A DNA stretch of 5,736 bases from Bdellovibrionales bacterium (GTDB taxonomy: Bacteria > Bdellovibrionota > Bdellovibrionia > Bdellovibrionales > UBA840), in contig JAGRAL010000006.1 of assembly GCA_020434605.1 (NCBI GenBank), positions 1-5,736 on the forward strand. Reading direction: 5' to 3'. A program made the position numbers and the translations under genes. Below are positions 1 to 5,736 of the stretch, piece after piece. The notes beneath the pieces were generated by a model. It made no database searches and had not been told where the DNA came from. It saw only the letters and a program-made list of their open reading frames with translations. How positions within the stretch are numbered: position 1 is the first letter of the stretch; each line of letters starts with the position of its first letter.

Positions 1-1
1 C

Positions 2-2101
2 TTAACTTGCATTTGCAACCTCCACAATCGCAGCAGATTGAACGTTCACATCAAGACTTACTTCATTATGAGAAAGCACCGCTACTTGCGGAATAAATCT
101 TTCTAACAACTTACGTAAGTGTCGGCGAATACTAGGTGAGGTTAAAATCACTGGCTGTGCCGCTACTTCTGGTGTGTTTTCTATTGTTTTTGCTATTTCT
201 GTAATAATTGATTGAGCCATTCTAGGATCCATCACTAATTGGACTCCTTGCTCGGTCTGTAGCAATGAGTTTGAAATCAACTCCTCAATGTGCGGAGATA
301 GTGACAATACGGTAAGTGATCCATCATCCGTTCTGTATTTCATTGTTATATTTCTAGAAAGTCTCTTTCTTACATTTTCTATAAGCACTTCAACGTCTTT
401 CGATCTTGGACCTTCATCTGCAAGAGTTTCAAAAATAGTTCGTAAGTCTCTAATTGAAACTTGCTCTCTTAGTAGTCCCGGAAGAACTTGGACAACGGTT
501 CCAAGTGATAAAATTTCTGGTATAAGTTCATCAACAACTTTTGGATAATTAGCTTTGAAGTTATCGATTAAGTTACTTGCTTCTTGTCGACCTAGTATTT
601 CGTGAGCATGAGACCTGATAATCTCAGTTATATGAGTTGCAATAACTGTAGGTAAATCAACTACAGTGTAACCACTAAGTTCGGCAGCTTCTTTTTGTGA
701 TTTAGATACCCAAATAGCATCCAAACCAAAAGCAGGTTCTTTGGTAGGTACCCCATCAATTTTACGAGTGATGTTACCTGGATCCATTGCTAATAAGTTG
801 TCTGGCATTAATGTACCACCAGCTACTTTATTACCCTTAATCAATAATTGGTATTCGCCAGGTTGCAACTGCAGATTATCTCTAATATGAATACTTGGAA
901 CAATAATTCCTAGATCAAGTGCAAATTGTTTTCTAATACTTACTATTCTCTCAAGAAGATCACCACTTTGCTCGGATTCAACAACACTGATTAACCCGTA
1001 CCCTACTTCTAACTCAAGTAAATCAAGTGGAAGTAAGTTTTCAACTTTCTCTTTATCAGGAGCTTGTGCTTTATCAGCTTCTTCTTTACGTTTTCTTTCA
1101 ATAGCTTCTCGTTGAAATCTTTGAACACTCCAAGCAACCATTGAAGCAATTGCTGCCATAGTAAAAAATGGAAACAATGGGAGTCCAGGGATCAAACCAA
1201 TTACAGCTAACATACCAGCAACCATATAAATAGCTTTAGGATTTGATGTTAATTGCTTAGTAACTAGATTTCCTGTGTTGCTCTTTGCAGAACCACTACG
1301 AGTAACGATAATACCAGCTGCTGTAGATATAATTAGAGCTGGAATCTGGCTTACAAGACCATCACCTATCGTTAGCATTGTATAAATTTTTGCTGCCTGG
1401 GCTACATCAAGTCCTTTATCCAACACACCAATTAATAGACCACCAATTACGTTTACTATAGTAATAACTATCGCAGCAATAGCATCACCACGGACGAACT
1501 TACTGGCACCGTCCATAGCTCCATAGAAATCGGCCTCTTGCTCAATCTCTTGACGACGCTTTCTTGCCATCTCTTCATTAATTAAACCAGCGTTTAGATC
1601 AGCATCGATCGACATCTGCTTACCTGGTAAAGAGTCCAATGTAAATCTGGCCGCAACCTCTGCTACCCTTCCAGAACCTTTGGTAATTACGATAAAGTTA
1701 ATAATTACTAGAATCGTAAATACAACGAAACCAATCACATAGTTATCGCCGATGACAACGGAACCAAAGGCCTCAATCACATGACCGGCGGAGCCTGCAC
1801 CTGAATGACCATCTTTTAAAATTAAACGAGTCGTAGCAACGTTAAGCGCCAACCTAAATAAGGTGGCCATTAGAAGAACTGTCGGAAATACACTAAAATC
1901 AAGAGCCCTTTCAGAATAAATAGATAAGATTAAAACTAATAAGCTTATCATGATAACCATTACTAAGCTGAAATCTAGCATCCATGGTGCCATTGGGAAA
2001 ATCATTACCCCAATAATTCCCACCATTGCTAGCCCAACAATTAGCTCTGTGTACTTTGAATAGCGCTCAAGTCCCTTAAGCATTTGAAATATACTATCCA
2101 T
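2..2101 (-). CDS. flhA: FlhA, flagellar type III export gate ring protein
   Basis: FlhA is the inner-membrane export gate component whose cytoplasmic domain forms a nonameric ring that binds chaperone-substrate complexes and helps couple export to the proton motive force. The 699-residue product matches the usual family length (about 690-700). About eight hydrophobic helices occupy residues 18-325. The FHIPEP signature is intact at 145-168 (RVAEVAARF...LPGKQMSIDAD), and D206 in VRGDAIA corresponds to the essential Salmonella D208. A charged linker (about 328-356) leads to the C-terminal domain, where F458 (AFGL) and T489 (VIATH) appear to match the Salmonella chaperone-site residues F459 and T490. 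The ATG directly follows the flhB stop (TAG then ATG), with an AGAGGA Shine-Dalgarno sequence inside flhB. The stop is TAA at positions 2-4, so the gene is complete. The motifs and the flagellar neighbours favour FlhA over a virulence SctV homologue. Confidence 0.97.
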   Translation of the reverse strand: MDSIFQMLKGLERYSKYTELIVGLAMVGIIGVMIFPMAPWMLDFSLVMVIMISLLVLILSIYSERALDFSVFPTVLLMATLFRLALNVATTRLILKDGHSGAGSAGHVIEAFGSVVIGDNYVIGFVVFTILVIINFIVITKGSGRVAEVAARFTLDSLPGKQMSIDADLNAGLINEEMARKRRQEIEQEADFYGAMDGASKFVRGDAIAAIVITIVNVIGGLLIGVLDKGLDVAQAAKIYTMLTIGDGLVSQIPALIISTAAGIIVTRSGSAKSNTGNLVTKQLTSNPKAIYMVAGMLAVIGLIPGLPLFPFFTMAAIASMVAWSVQRFQREAIERKRKEEADKAQAPDKEKVENLLPLDLLELEVGYGLISVVESEQSGDLLERIVSIRKQFALDLGIIVPSIHIRDNLQLQPGEYQLLIKGNKVAGGTLMPDNLLAMDPGNITRKIDGVPTKEPAFGLDAIWVSKSQKEAAELSGYTVVDLPTVIATHITEIIRSHAHEILGRQEASNLIDNFKANYPKVVDELIPEILSLGTVVQVLPGLLREQVSIRDLRTIFETLADEGPRSKDVEVLIENVRKRLSRNITMKYRTDDGSLTVLSLSPHIEELISNSLLQTEQGVQLVMDPRMAQSIITEIAKTIENTPEVAAQPVILTSPSIRRHLRKLLERFIPQVAVLSHNEVSLDVNVQSAAIVEVANAS

Positions 2102-3169
2102 CTATGCATTCCTCTTTTTCTTTTTTAGACGATAAACATAGGCCAATACCTCTGCCACAGTCTTAAATAGTTCTCTTGGTATCAACTGACCAATCTTTAA
2201 TGTTTTAAATATAGCCCTCGCTAGAGGTTTGTTTTCAATCACTGGGATATTATTTTCTTTAGCGATTTTTTTGATTTTTTCTGCAATCAAATCCGCACCC
2301 TTAGCAATTAGCACTGGAGCTGCCATTCCCGCTTGGTATTTAAGAGCAACTGCAATGTGCGTAGGGTTAGTAACTATAACATCTGCTTTTGGCACTTCAG
2401 TCATCATTCTCTTGTTAGCCATTTCTCTTTGAACACGTCTAATACGAGCTTTGATTAAAGGGTCACCTTCTCGGTTTTTATTTTCTTCTTTAACCTCTTG
2501 CTTACTCATCTTCATTTCTTTTTCTAGCTCCCATCTCTGGTAGCCATAATCAAGAACTGCTAGTACACCCATAAATAGAGTGGCAGCACCAAGGAGCTTA
2601 AAAGCAATCATGCCAAAGTACGATAAAAATTGAGACATATTGTATTCAACAAGTACGCTGATATGTTTTACTTCGTTCTTTACAATAAAATATACGATGC
2701 TTGTGATAAGAATTAGTTTTAACAACGACTTTAACCCATCTACAACTGCACGTAGACTAAATATTCTTTTTAAACCATTAATTGGATTCAATCTTTCTAA
2801 TTTTAATTGCAAAGCCTCTTCGTTATAAACAAAACCTACCTGCAATAACGTAGAAGACACGCCGACAACAAGAGCCATTCCTAGGAGTGGTCCGATAATT
2901 AAAGCACCTTTTTTAACTGCAAAAAGCGCCGCCGCTGAGTAATCCCCGCTACGAGCAGCAGTAACAATATAATTTGAGAAGAAATTTTCGAATAAATCGG
3001 TAGCATGATGTAATAACATTTTGCCAGTTGCCCAAAAAGTGAGGGCGCTACCCAATAGCAATAGAAACGTAGCAATCTCTCTAGATTGCGCTACTTGCCC
3101 ACGCTTACGGAATTCTTCTCTCCGTTGCGATGTAGCTTCTTCCGTCTTTTCGCCGCCCTCTTCAGCCAT
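2102..3169 (-). CDS. flhB: FlhB, self-cleaving flagellar export switch protein
   Basis: FlhB is an inner-membrane export apparatus protein. Autocleavage of its cytoplasmic domain is needed to switch from rod/hook to filament substrates. The 355-residue product begins with the typical soluble start (EKTEEATSQRREEFRKRGQVAQS, residues 7-29). Four hydrophobic helices follow at about 33-52, 88-112, 148-164 and 186-207, then a charged linker (KQEVKEENKNREGDP, 223-237). The autocleavage motif NPTH lies at 268-271 (bases 2357-2368), almost the same position as Salmonella N269-P270. It sits in the conserved context ADVIVTNPTHIAVALKY. The family motifs IPVIENKPLARA (308-319) and IPRELFKTVAEVLAYVY (330-346) follow. 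The tail after NPTH is 84 residues, shorter than in Salmonella FlhB (383 aa), and ends in a lysine-rich stretch. The ATG lies 17 bases after fliR, behind the strongest Shine-Dalgarno sequence in the window. Confidence 0.97.
   Translation of the reverse strand: MAEEGGEKTEEATSQRREEFRKRGQVAQSREIATFLLLLGSALTFWATGKMLLHHATDLFENFFSNYIVTAARSGDYSAAALFAVKKGALIIGPLLGMALVVGVSSTLLQVGFVYNEEALQLKLERLNPINGLKRIFSLRAVVDGLKSLLKLILITSIVYFIVKNEVKHISVLVEYNMSQFLSYFGMIAFKLLGAATLFMGVLAVLDYGYQRWELEKEMKMSKQEVKEENKNREGDPLIKARIRRVQREMANKRMMTEVPKADVIVTNPTHIAVALKYQAGMAAPVLIAKGADLIAEKIKKIAKENNIPVIENKPLARAIFKTLKIGQLIPRELFKTVAEVLAYVYRLKKKKRNA
2110..2115 (-). promoter_or_regulatory. Ribosome binding site for flhA (AGAGGA)
   Basis: AGAGGA lies 8 bases before the flhA ATG, within the final codons of flhB that encode its lysine/arginine-rich tail. 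It supports the ATG at 2101 over the methionine at codon 7, which lacks a signal. Confidence 0.65.
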
Positions 3170-3172
3170 AGT

Positions 3173-3180
3173 TCCTTCCT
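3173..3180 (-). promoter_or_regulatory. Ribosome binding site for flhB (AGGAAGGA)
   Basis: AGGAAGGA lies in the 17-base gap between fliR and flhB. Its first AGGA is 7 bases from the flhB ATG, which is good spacing. It is the only start signal in the window placed wholly outside coding sequence, so flhB could be translated without help from fliR. Confidence 0.65.
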
Positions 3181-3186
3181 AGAACT

Positions 3187-3963
3187 TTAAATCGTCTTTA
3201 ATACTGCAAATAAGTTAATACCTGATACGTTAACAAAATATTTAAAACCAAAAATAAATGCCGGAATGCTTATCAACACAATCAATAGCCCCATTGCAAT
3301 GTTTGCCGATAAACTTGTTATCAAAATATTGATTTGTGGAACCGCTCTACCAACAAGCCCTAAAGCCACATTCATAAAGAATATCGCAGCCATCACTGGA
3401 CCAGATAGTTGTATTCCTACTGTCATCACTTGTTGCACTAAATTAGCAATCGTCTCTGGACTTACAGAATTGATGAAAGTGCTAGACAGAGGAATAATTG
3501 TAAAGCTTTCTGTCATTGCTTTTATAAAAATATGATGTCCACTCCATGCTAAAAAAACTAGTGACGCAATCATCATTTGAAATTGCTCAATCGATGAGGC
3601 TCTGGAGTCCATTGTTGGGTTATAAATTTCAGAGCTTGATAAACCCAATGACATTGAAACCAACTGACCACAAATATTAACCGCAAAAAATAGTAGTCGT
3701 CCAATATAAACTAAAATCAATCCCACAAATACTTCTCTGACCACCATGATGATAATCATATTCGAGCTAAGTGTTTCACCTAACTCCTTCCATGCAACCG
3801 TTGGAAACAATAAAATACTTACTAATAATGATGTTAAAATCTTAGCAAATGCAGGTACCGCAAAAACGCCAAACACTGGCCACATCGCAAAAAATACGGA
3901 TACCCTTACTAAAACTAGTAAGAAAGCTAACATTTCAATTTCATTAAAATGAAAAATATCCAC
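3187..3963 (-). CDS. fliR: FliR, flagellar export channel protein
   Basis: FliR is a single-copy membrane protein that joins five FliP and four FliQ to complete the helical export channel in the MS-ring. The product has 258 residues (Salmonella FliR 264) and is hydrophobic throughout, with segments at roughly 9-30, 41-58, 68-93, 125-141, 181-206 and 213-240. Family hallmarks are REVFVGLIL (76-84), SGHH (141-144), and the well-conserved GLVGRAVPQINI (202-213) near the C-terminus. The start codon is GTG, at 3963-3961. It is preferred because it gives the usual short N-terminus before the first helix and has GAGGT just upstream; the next methionine (residue 11) would cut into that helix. One base separates it from the fliQ stop, which implies coupled translation. 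FliR is separate from FlhB here, although the two are fused in some other bacteria. Confidence 0.95.
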   Translation of the reverse strand: MDIFHFNEIEMLAFLLVLVRVSVFFAMWPVFGVFAVPAFAKILTSLLVSILLFPTVAWKELGETLSSNMIIIMVVREVFVGLILVYIGRLLFFAVNICGQLVSMSLGLSSSEIYNPTMDSRASSIEQFQMMIASLVFLAWSGHHIFIKAMTESFTIIPLSSTFINSVSPETIANLVQQVMTVGIQLSGPVMAAIFFMNVALGLVGRAVPQINILITSLSANIAMGLLIVLISIPAFIFGFKYFVNVSGINLFAVLKTI

Positions 3964-3964
3964 T

Positions 3965-4234
3965 TTACCTCACGTAAGTAGCAATATTGTCAAACAACTC
4001 AACCGTAAAGCGAGTCATCTCATCCAACATCCAGGGACCCAATAATACTAAAACAATTGCAATAATTAAAATCTTAGGAATGAACGTTAAGGTAGCTTCA
4101 TTGATCTGCGTGATAGCCTGAAAAATACTAACCAACAAACCTATCACAAGAGATGATAAAAGCAGTGGTGTGGCTATCATTGCTGCCACCTTAATAGTTT
4201 CTTTTCCTAAAAAATATACCATATCTTCATTCAT
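3965..4234 (-). CDS. fliQ: FliQ, small flagellar export channel subunit
   Basis: FliQ packs as two-helix hairpins around the FliP-FliR core of the export channel. The product is 89 residues, the same length as Salmonella FliQ. Two long hydrophobic helices (about 16-40 and 53-72) flank the diagnostic loop QAITQINEATLTFIPK (39-54), which is nearly identical to the enterobacterial QAATQINEMTLSFIPK. GPWML (66-70) is also conserved. The first ATG is chosen because it matches the family length and has GGTGAT five bases upstream; a second ATG at codon 5 has no comparable signal. The gene starts 6 bases after the fliP stop and ends 1 base before the fliR GTG. It is easily missed by annotation because of its size, but the motif match leaves little doubt. 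Confidence 0.96.
   Translation of the reverse strand: MNEDMVYFLGKETIKVAAMIATPLLLSSLVIGLLVSIFQAITQINEATLTFIPKILIIAIVLVLLGPWMLDEMTRFTVELFDNIATYVR
3967..3971 (-). promoter_or_regulatory. Ribosome binding site for fliR (GAGGT)
   Basis: GAGGT lies 3 bases before the fliR GTG and overlaps the last codon (AGG) and the TAA stop of fliQ. The spacing is on the short side, but it is the only purine-rich signal near a start that keeps the first FliR helix whole, so it decides the start. Confidence 0.55.
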
Positions 4235-4239
4235 ATCTT

Positions 4240-4245
4240 ATCACC
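4240..4245 (-). promoter_or_regulatory. Ribosome binding site for fliQ (GGTGAT)
   Basis: GGTGAT matches the 3' half of the full Shine-Dalgarno consensus AAGGAGGTGATC and lies 5 bases before the fliQ ATG. It contains the TGA stop codon of fliP, so one short sequence serves both termination and reinitiation. It favours the first ATG over the ATG at codon 5. Confidence 0.6.
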
Positions 4246-4978
4246 CGAAACTTTTAACCATTGAGCCTATTAATAATCCCCAACCATCTACTAAAACAAA
4301 AAGCATAATTTTAAACGGTAAGGATATCATTACTGGCGGTAACATCATCATACCCATTGCCATCAAGACACTGGAAACAACCATATCGATTACTAAAAAT
4401 GGTAAATAGATTATAAAACCAATTTGAAATGCGGTTTTTAACTCAGATATAATAAATGATGGAATTAAAACTGTACTTGGTACATCCGCACGAGTTTTTG
4501 GCGTTTCCATTTTTGATAGCTTAACAAAAAGCGATAAGTCGCTATCTCTTGTTTGGTTAAACATAAACTTACGCATTGGAGCCATACCATTTTCAAAAGC
4601 TTGGTCCTGAGATATACTACCTTTTAAATACGGTTGAATCGCATTTGTATTTAACTCTGTAAAATATGGATTCATTATAAAAAAAGTTAAGAATAGGCTT
4701 AAACCAACTAACATTTGGTTAGGTGGCATTTGCTGAGTACCCAAAGCTTGTCTTAAAAATGACAAAACTATAAGAATTCGAGTAAACCCCGTCATCATAA
4801 TCATGAAAGCTGGGGCCAACGTAAGAACGGTTAGCATCACTAATATTTTTATAGTGTTTACAACGTCCTCAGGTTTTGAATACGTTTGCATGCCAATATT
4901 AACATTTGGCAACGTAACTTGAGCAAATGCCTCACTTGCAAAAAATAGAATCGGCAATAGCCATATATATTTTTTCAC
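4241..4978 (-). CDS. fliP: FliP, flagellar export channel protein with signal peptide
   Basis: FliP forms the pentameric core of the FliPQR export channel. At 245 residues it equals Salmonella FliP. It begins with a cleavable signal peptide (MKKYIWLLPILFFASEAFA, probable cleavage after residue 19), as FliP is one of the few gate proteins made with one. Family motifs follow: FTRILIVLSFLRQALGTQQ (65-83), PPNQ (85-88), LFLTFFIM.P (95-104), ELKTAFQIGF (179-188), and MAMGMMMLPP (206-215). The last holds the methionine cluster that forms the gasket closing the channel in structures of homologues. LPFKIMLFVLVDGW (220-233) lies near the end. The start is GTG (4978-4976), overlapping the fliO stop as GTGA. 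It is supported by the well-formed signal peptide and by GAGGG just upstream. The stop is TGA. Confidence 0.97.
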   Translation of the reverse strand: MKKYIWLLPILFFASEAFAQVTLPNVNIGMQTYSKPEDVVNTIKILVMLTVLTLAPAFMIMMTGFTRILIVLSFLRQALGTQQMPPNQMLVGLSLFLTFFIMNPYFTELNTNAIQPYLKGSISQDQAFENGMAPMRKFMFNQTRDSDLSLFVKLSKMETPKTRADVPSTVLIPSFIISELKTAFQIGFIIYLPFLVIDMVVSSVLMAMGMMMLPPVMISLPFKIMLFVLVDGWGLLIGSMVKSFG

Positions 4979-5736
4979 AAATCCCTCATTGTTTTGAGGC
5001 GAGTTTTTACGATATCTTTAATGCCTGATATACTAAAGTTATCTTGTTCTTTTCCAAACCGCTCATCATGTTCAAGACCTTGATCAGCTTCATCCATGCT
5101 TACATTAAAGTTATCCGGTACAGTTTGCGGAATATCGTCATCAAGAAGTGACAATTCTTTAATTAGATTAATATTATTCTCTGTAACACCAATCAAAATT
5201 GACTCCCCTGCTACTCTAATAATTGCTAAACTTTTTTTAGGGCCAATGTAATGTTGAGTTAATACTTTAATATGTGTGTGGGGATTTTTTAATTTTGTTT
5301 TTGCCCATCTTCTACTAAGCAAATACATACCAAAGGCAAACAATCCAAGAATCACGAAGCTGCTAATTATTCTAAACAGCGCAGAACCTGATTTTTTAGT
5401 GTCTTTTTCTGATAAAGTTTGAAGAACAGGAATATCTTCTTCAGTAACTATATTTACAGCTTTTGCCTCTTCAGTTTTTTCGATTTTGTTGTCCGTTGAT
5501 TCAACTTTTTCTGTTGTTACAGCGACAGTATTTTGGTCAGCAAGGTTTATATTTTCTTCTGATTCACCCGTTAAATCCTCAACCTTAACCACATTTATTG
5601 TTTTTTTCTCGGGAAGTGATTTTGCTGCCTTCATTGGAATTCTGCCATCATCAATAGTTACTATCATTTTATTACCTACAAATGATGTTGTAACTGAGTC
5701 TTGAAATTCAGAGGCCGTATTTCCGGGCTTATAGTT
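4975..5736 (-). CDS. fliO: FliO, export apparatus assembly protein (5' end outside window)
   Basis: FliO is an inner-membrane protein that promotes assembly and stability of the FliP channel. Counting from the ATG at 5667-5665, a single membrane helix lies at about 98-117 and is followed by positive residues (RRWAKTK, 119-125), which predicts a periplasmic N-terminus and cytoplasmic C-terminus. The family core is IKVLTQHYIGPKKSLAII (133-150) with ESILIGVTENNINLI (155-169). A Thr/Glu/Lys-rich region of low complexity (about 30-92) precedes the helix, and an acidic tail (175-230) follows the core. The frame stays open for 23 more codons to the window edge, so the annotated start is uncertain. 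TAGGT upstream of the 5667 ATG could be a Shine-Dalgarno sequence, but a periplasmic region this long should need a signal peptide, which would lie beyond the edge. It is therefore given as partial. Assignment rests on the short core motif and on the position directly before fliP, overlapping it by 4 bases. Confidence 0.85.
   Translation of the reverse strand, partial: NYKPGNTASEFQDSVTTSFVGNKMIVTIDDGRIPMKAAKSLPEKKTINVVKVEDLTGESEENINLADQNTVAVTTEKVESTDNKIEKTEEAKAVNIVTEEDIPVLQTLSEKDTKKSGSALFRIISSFVILGLFAFGMYLLSRRWAKTKLKNPHTHIKVLTQHYIGPKKSLAIIRVAGESILIGVTENNINLIKELSLLDDDIPQTVPDNFNVSMDEADQGLEHDERFGKEQDNFSISGIKDIVKTRLKTMRDL
4983..4987 (-). promoter_or_regulatory. Ribosome binding site for fliP (GAGGG)
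   Basis: GAGGG lies 4 bases before the fliP GTG and inside the last codons of fliO. It supports the GTG start. Its position within the overlapping upstream gene suggests that fliP translation depends on ribosomes finishing fliO. Confidence 0.6.

Noticed and set aside
288..548. Plus-strand open frame of 86 codons opposite flhA
   Set aside because: It lies wholly antisense to the conserved FlhA C-terminal domain, its Ser/Thr-rich product resembles no family I know, and the opposite strand explains the sequence fully.
2042..2109. Out-of-frame ATG 8 bases before the flhA start, opening a 22-codon overlapping frame
   Set aside because: The Shine-Dalgarno sequence directly abuts this ATG, leaving no spacer, while it is 8 bases from the flhA ATG. 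The flhA start is clearly the better one.
2102..2125. A/G-rich run before flhA, considered as a slippage or regulatory tract
   Set aside because: It is explained by the lysine/arginine codons of the FlhB tail plus the flhA Shine-Dalgarno sequence, and both reading frames are intact.
2390..2395. TGGCAC on the plus strand, resembling the -24 half of a sigma-54 promoter (another at 1504-1509)
   Set aside because: Neither has the matching TTGC half at the required spacing, and both point antisense within coding sequence.
3266..3535. Plus-strand open frame of 89 codons opposite fliR
   Set aside because: It is hydrophobic only because it mirrors membrane-helix codons; it has no recognisable motif and is fully antisense to FliR.
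4170..4409. Plus-strand open frame of 79 codons across the fliP-fliQ junction
   Set aside because: It is antisense to two well-supported genes and has a low-complexity Ile/Thr/Lys composition typical of shadow frames in AT-rich DNA.
5486..5704. Plus-strand open frame of 72 codons opposite fliO
   Set aside because: It is antisense to the fliO N-terminal region, with Ser/Val/Phe-rich content expected from the complement of Thr/Glu/Lys codons. There is no supporting motif.

Overview
The window is one uninterrupted block of minus-strand coding DNA for the core of the flagellar type III export gate. In transcription order (high to low coordinate) it reads fliO, fliP, fliQ, fliR, flhB, flhA. All six are recognised from family motifs in the translations. 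Five appear complete. fliO runs off the right edge, because its frame stays open to the last base. flhA ends one base before the left edge. The largest gap between genes is 17 bases, so there is no intergenic region to interpret and no room for an internal promoter outside coding sequence.

The genes look strongly coupled. fliO and fliP overlap by 4 bases (GTGA), fliP and fliQ are 6 bases apart, fliQ and fliR 1 base, fliR and flhB 17 bases, and the flhB stop TAG touches the flhA ATG. Each of the five internal starts has a readable Shine-Dalgarno sequence, usually embedded in the end of the preceding gene. fliP and fliR both start with GTG.

Functionally, FliP, FliQ and FliR build the helical export channel, which assembles with help from FliO. 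FlhB sits around the channel entrance and self-cleaves at NPTH to switch substrate class. FlhA forms the ring that docks chaperone-substrate complexes and couples export to the proton motive force. The products are close in length to the enterobacterial proteins (FliP 245, FliQ 89, FliR 258, FlhA 699), except for a somewhat short FlhB (355) and a FliO with long extra regions on both sides of its single membrane helix.

The organism is a flagellated, diderm-type bacterium with an AT-rich genome (high-30s percent GC judged by eye). The fliOPQR-flhB-flhA order in one cluster, unlike the split fliLMNOPQR and flhBA operons of enterics, is seen in many deltaproteobacteria-like lineages, Bdellovibrionota and Firmicutes. 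The protein style plus low GC makes a Bacteriovorax/Halobacteriovorax-like member of Bdellovibrionota my tentative guess; the sequence does not prove it. I found no mobile element, RNA gene, CRISPR array or novel system. This is a conserved housekeeping region, and the most unusual item is the extended FliO.
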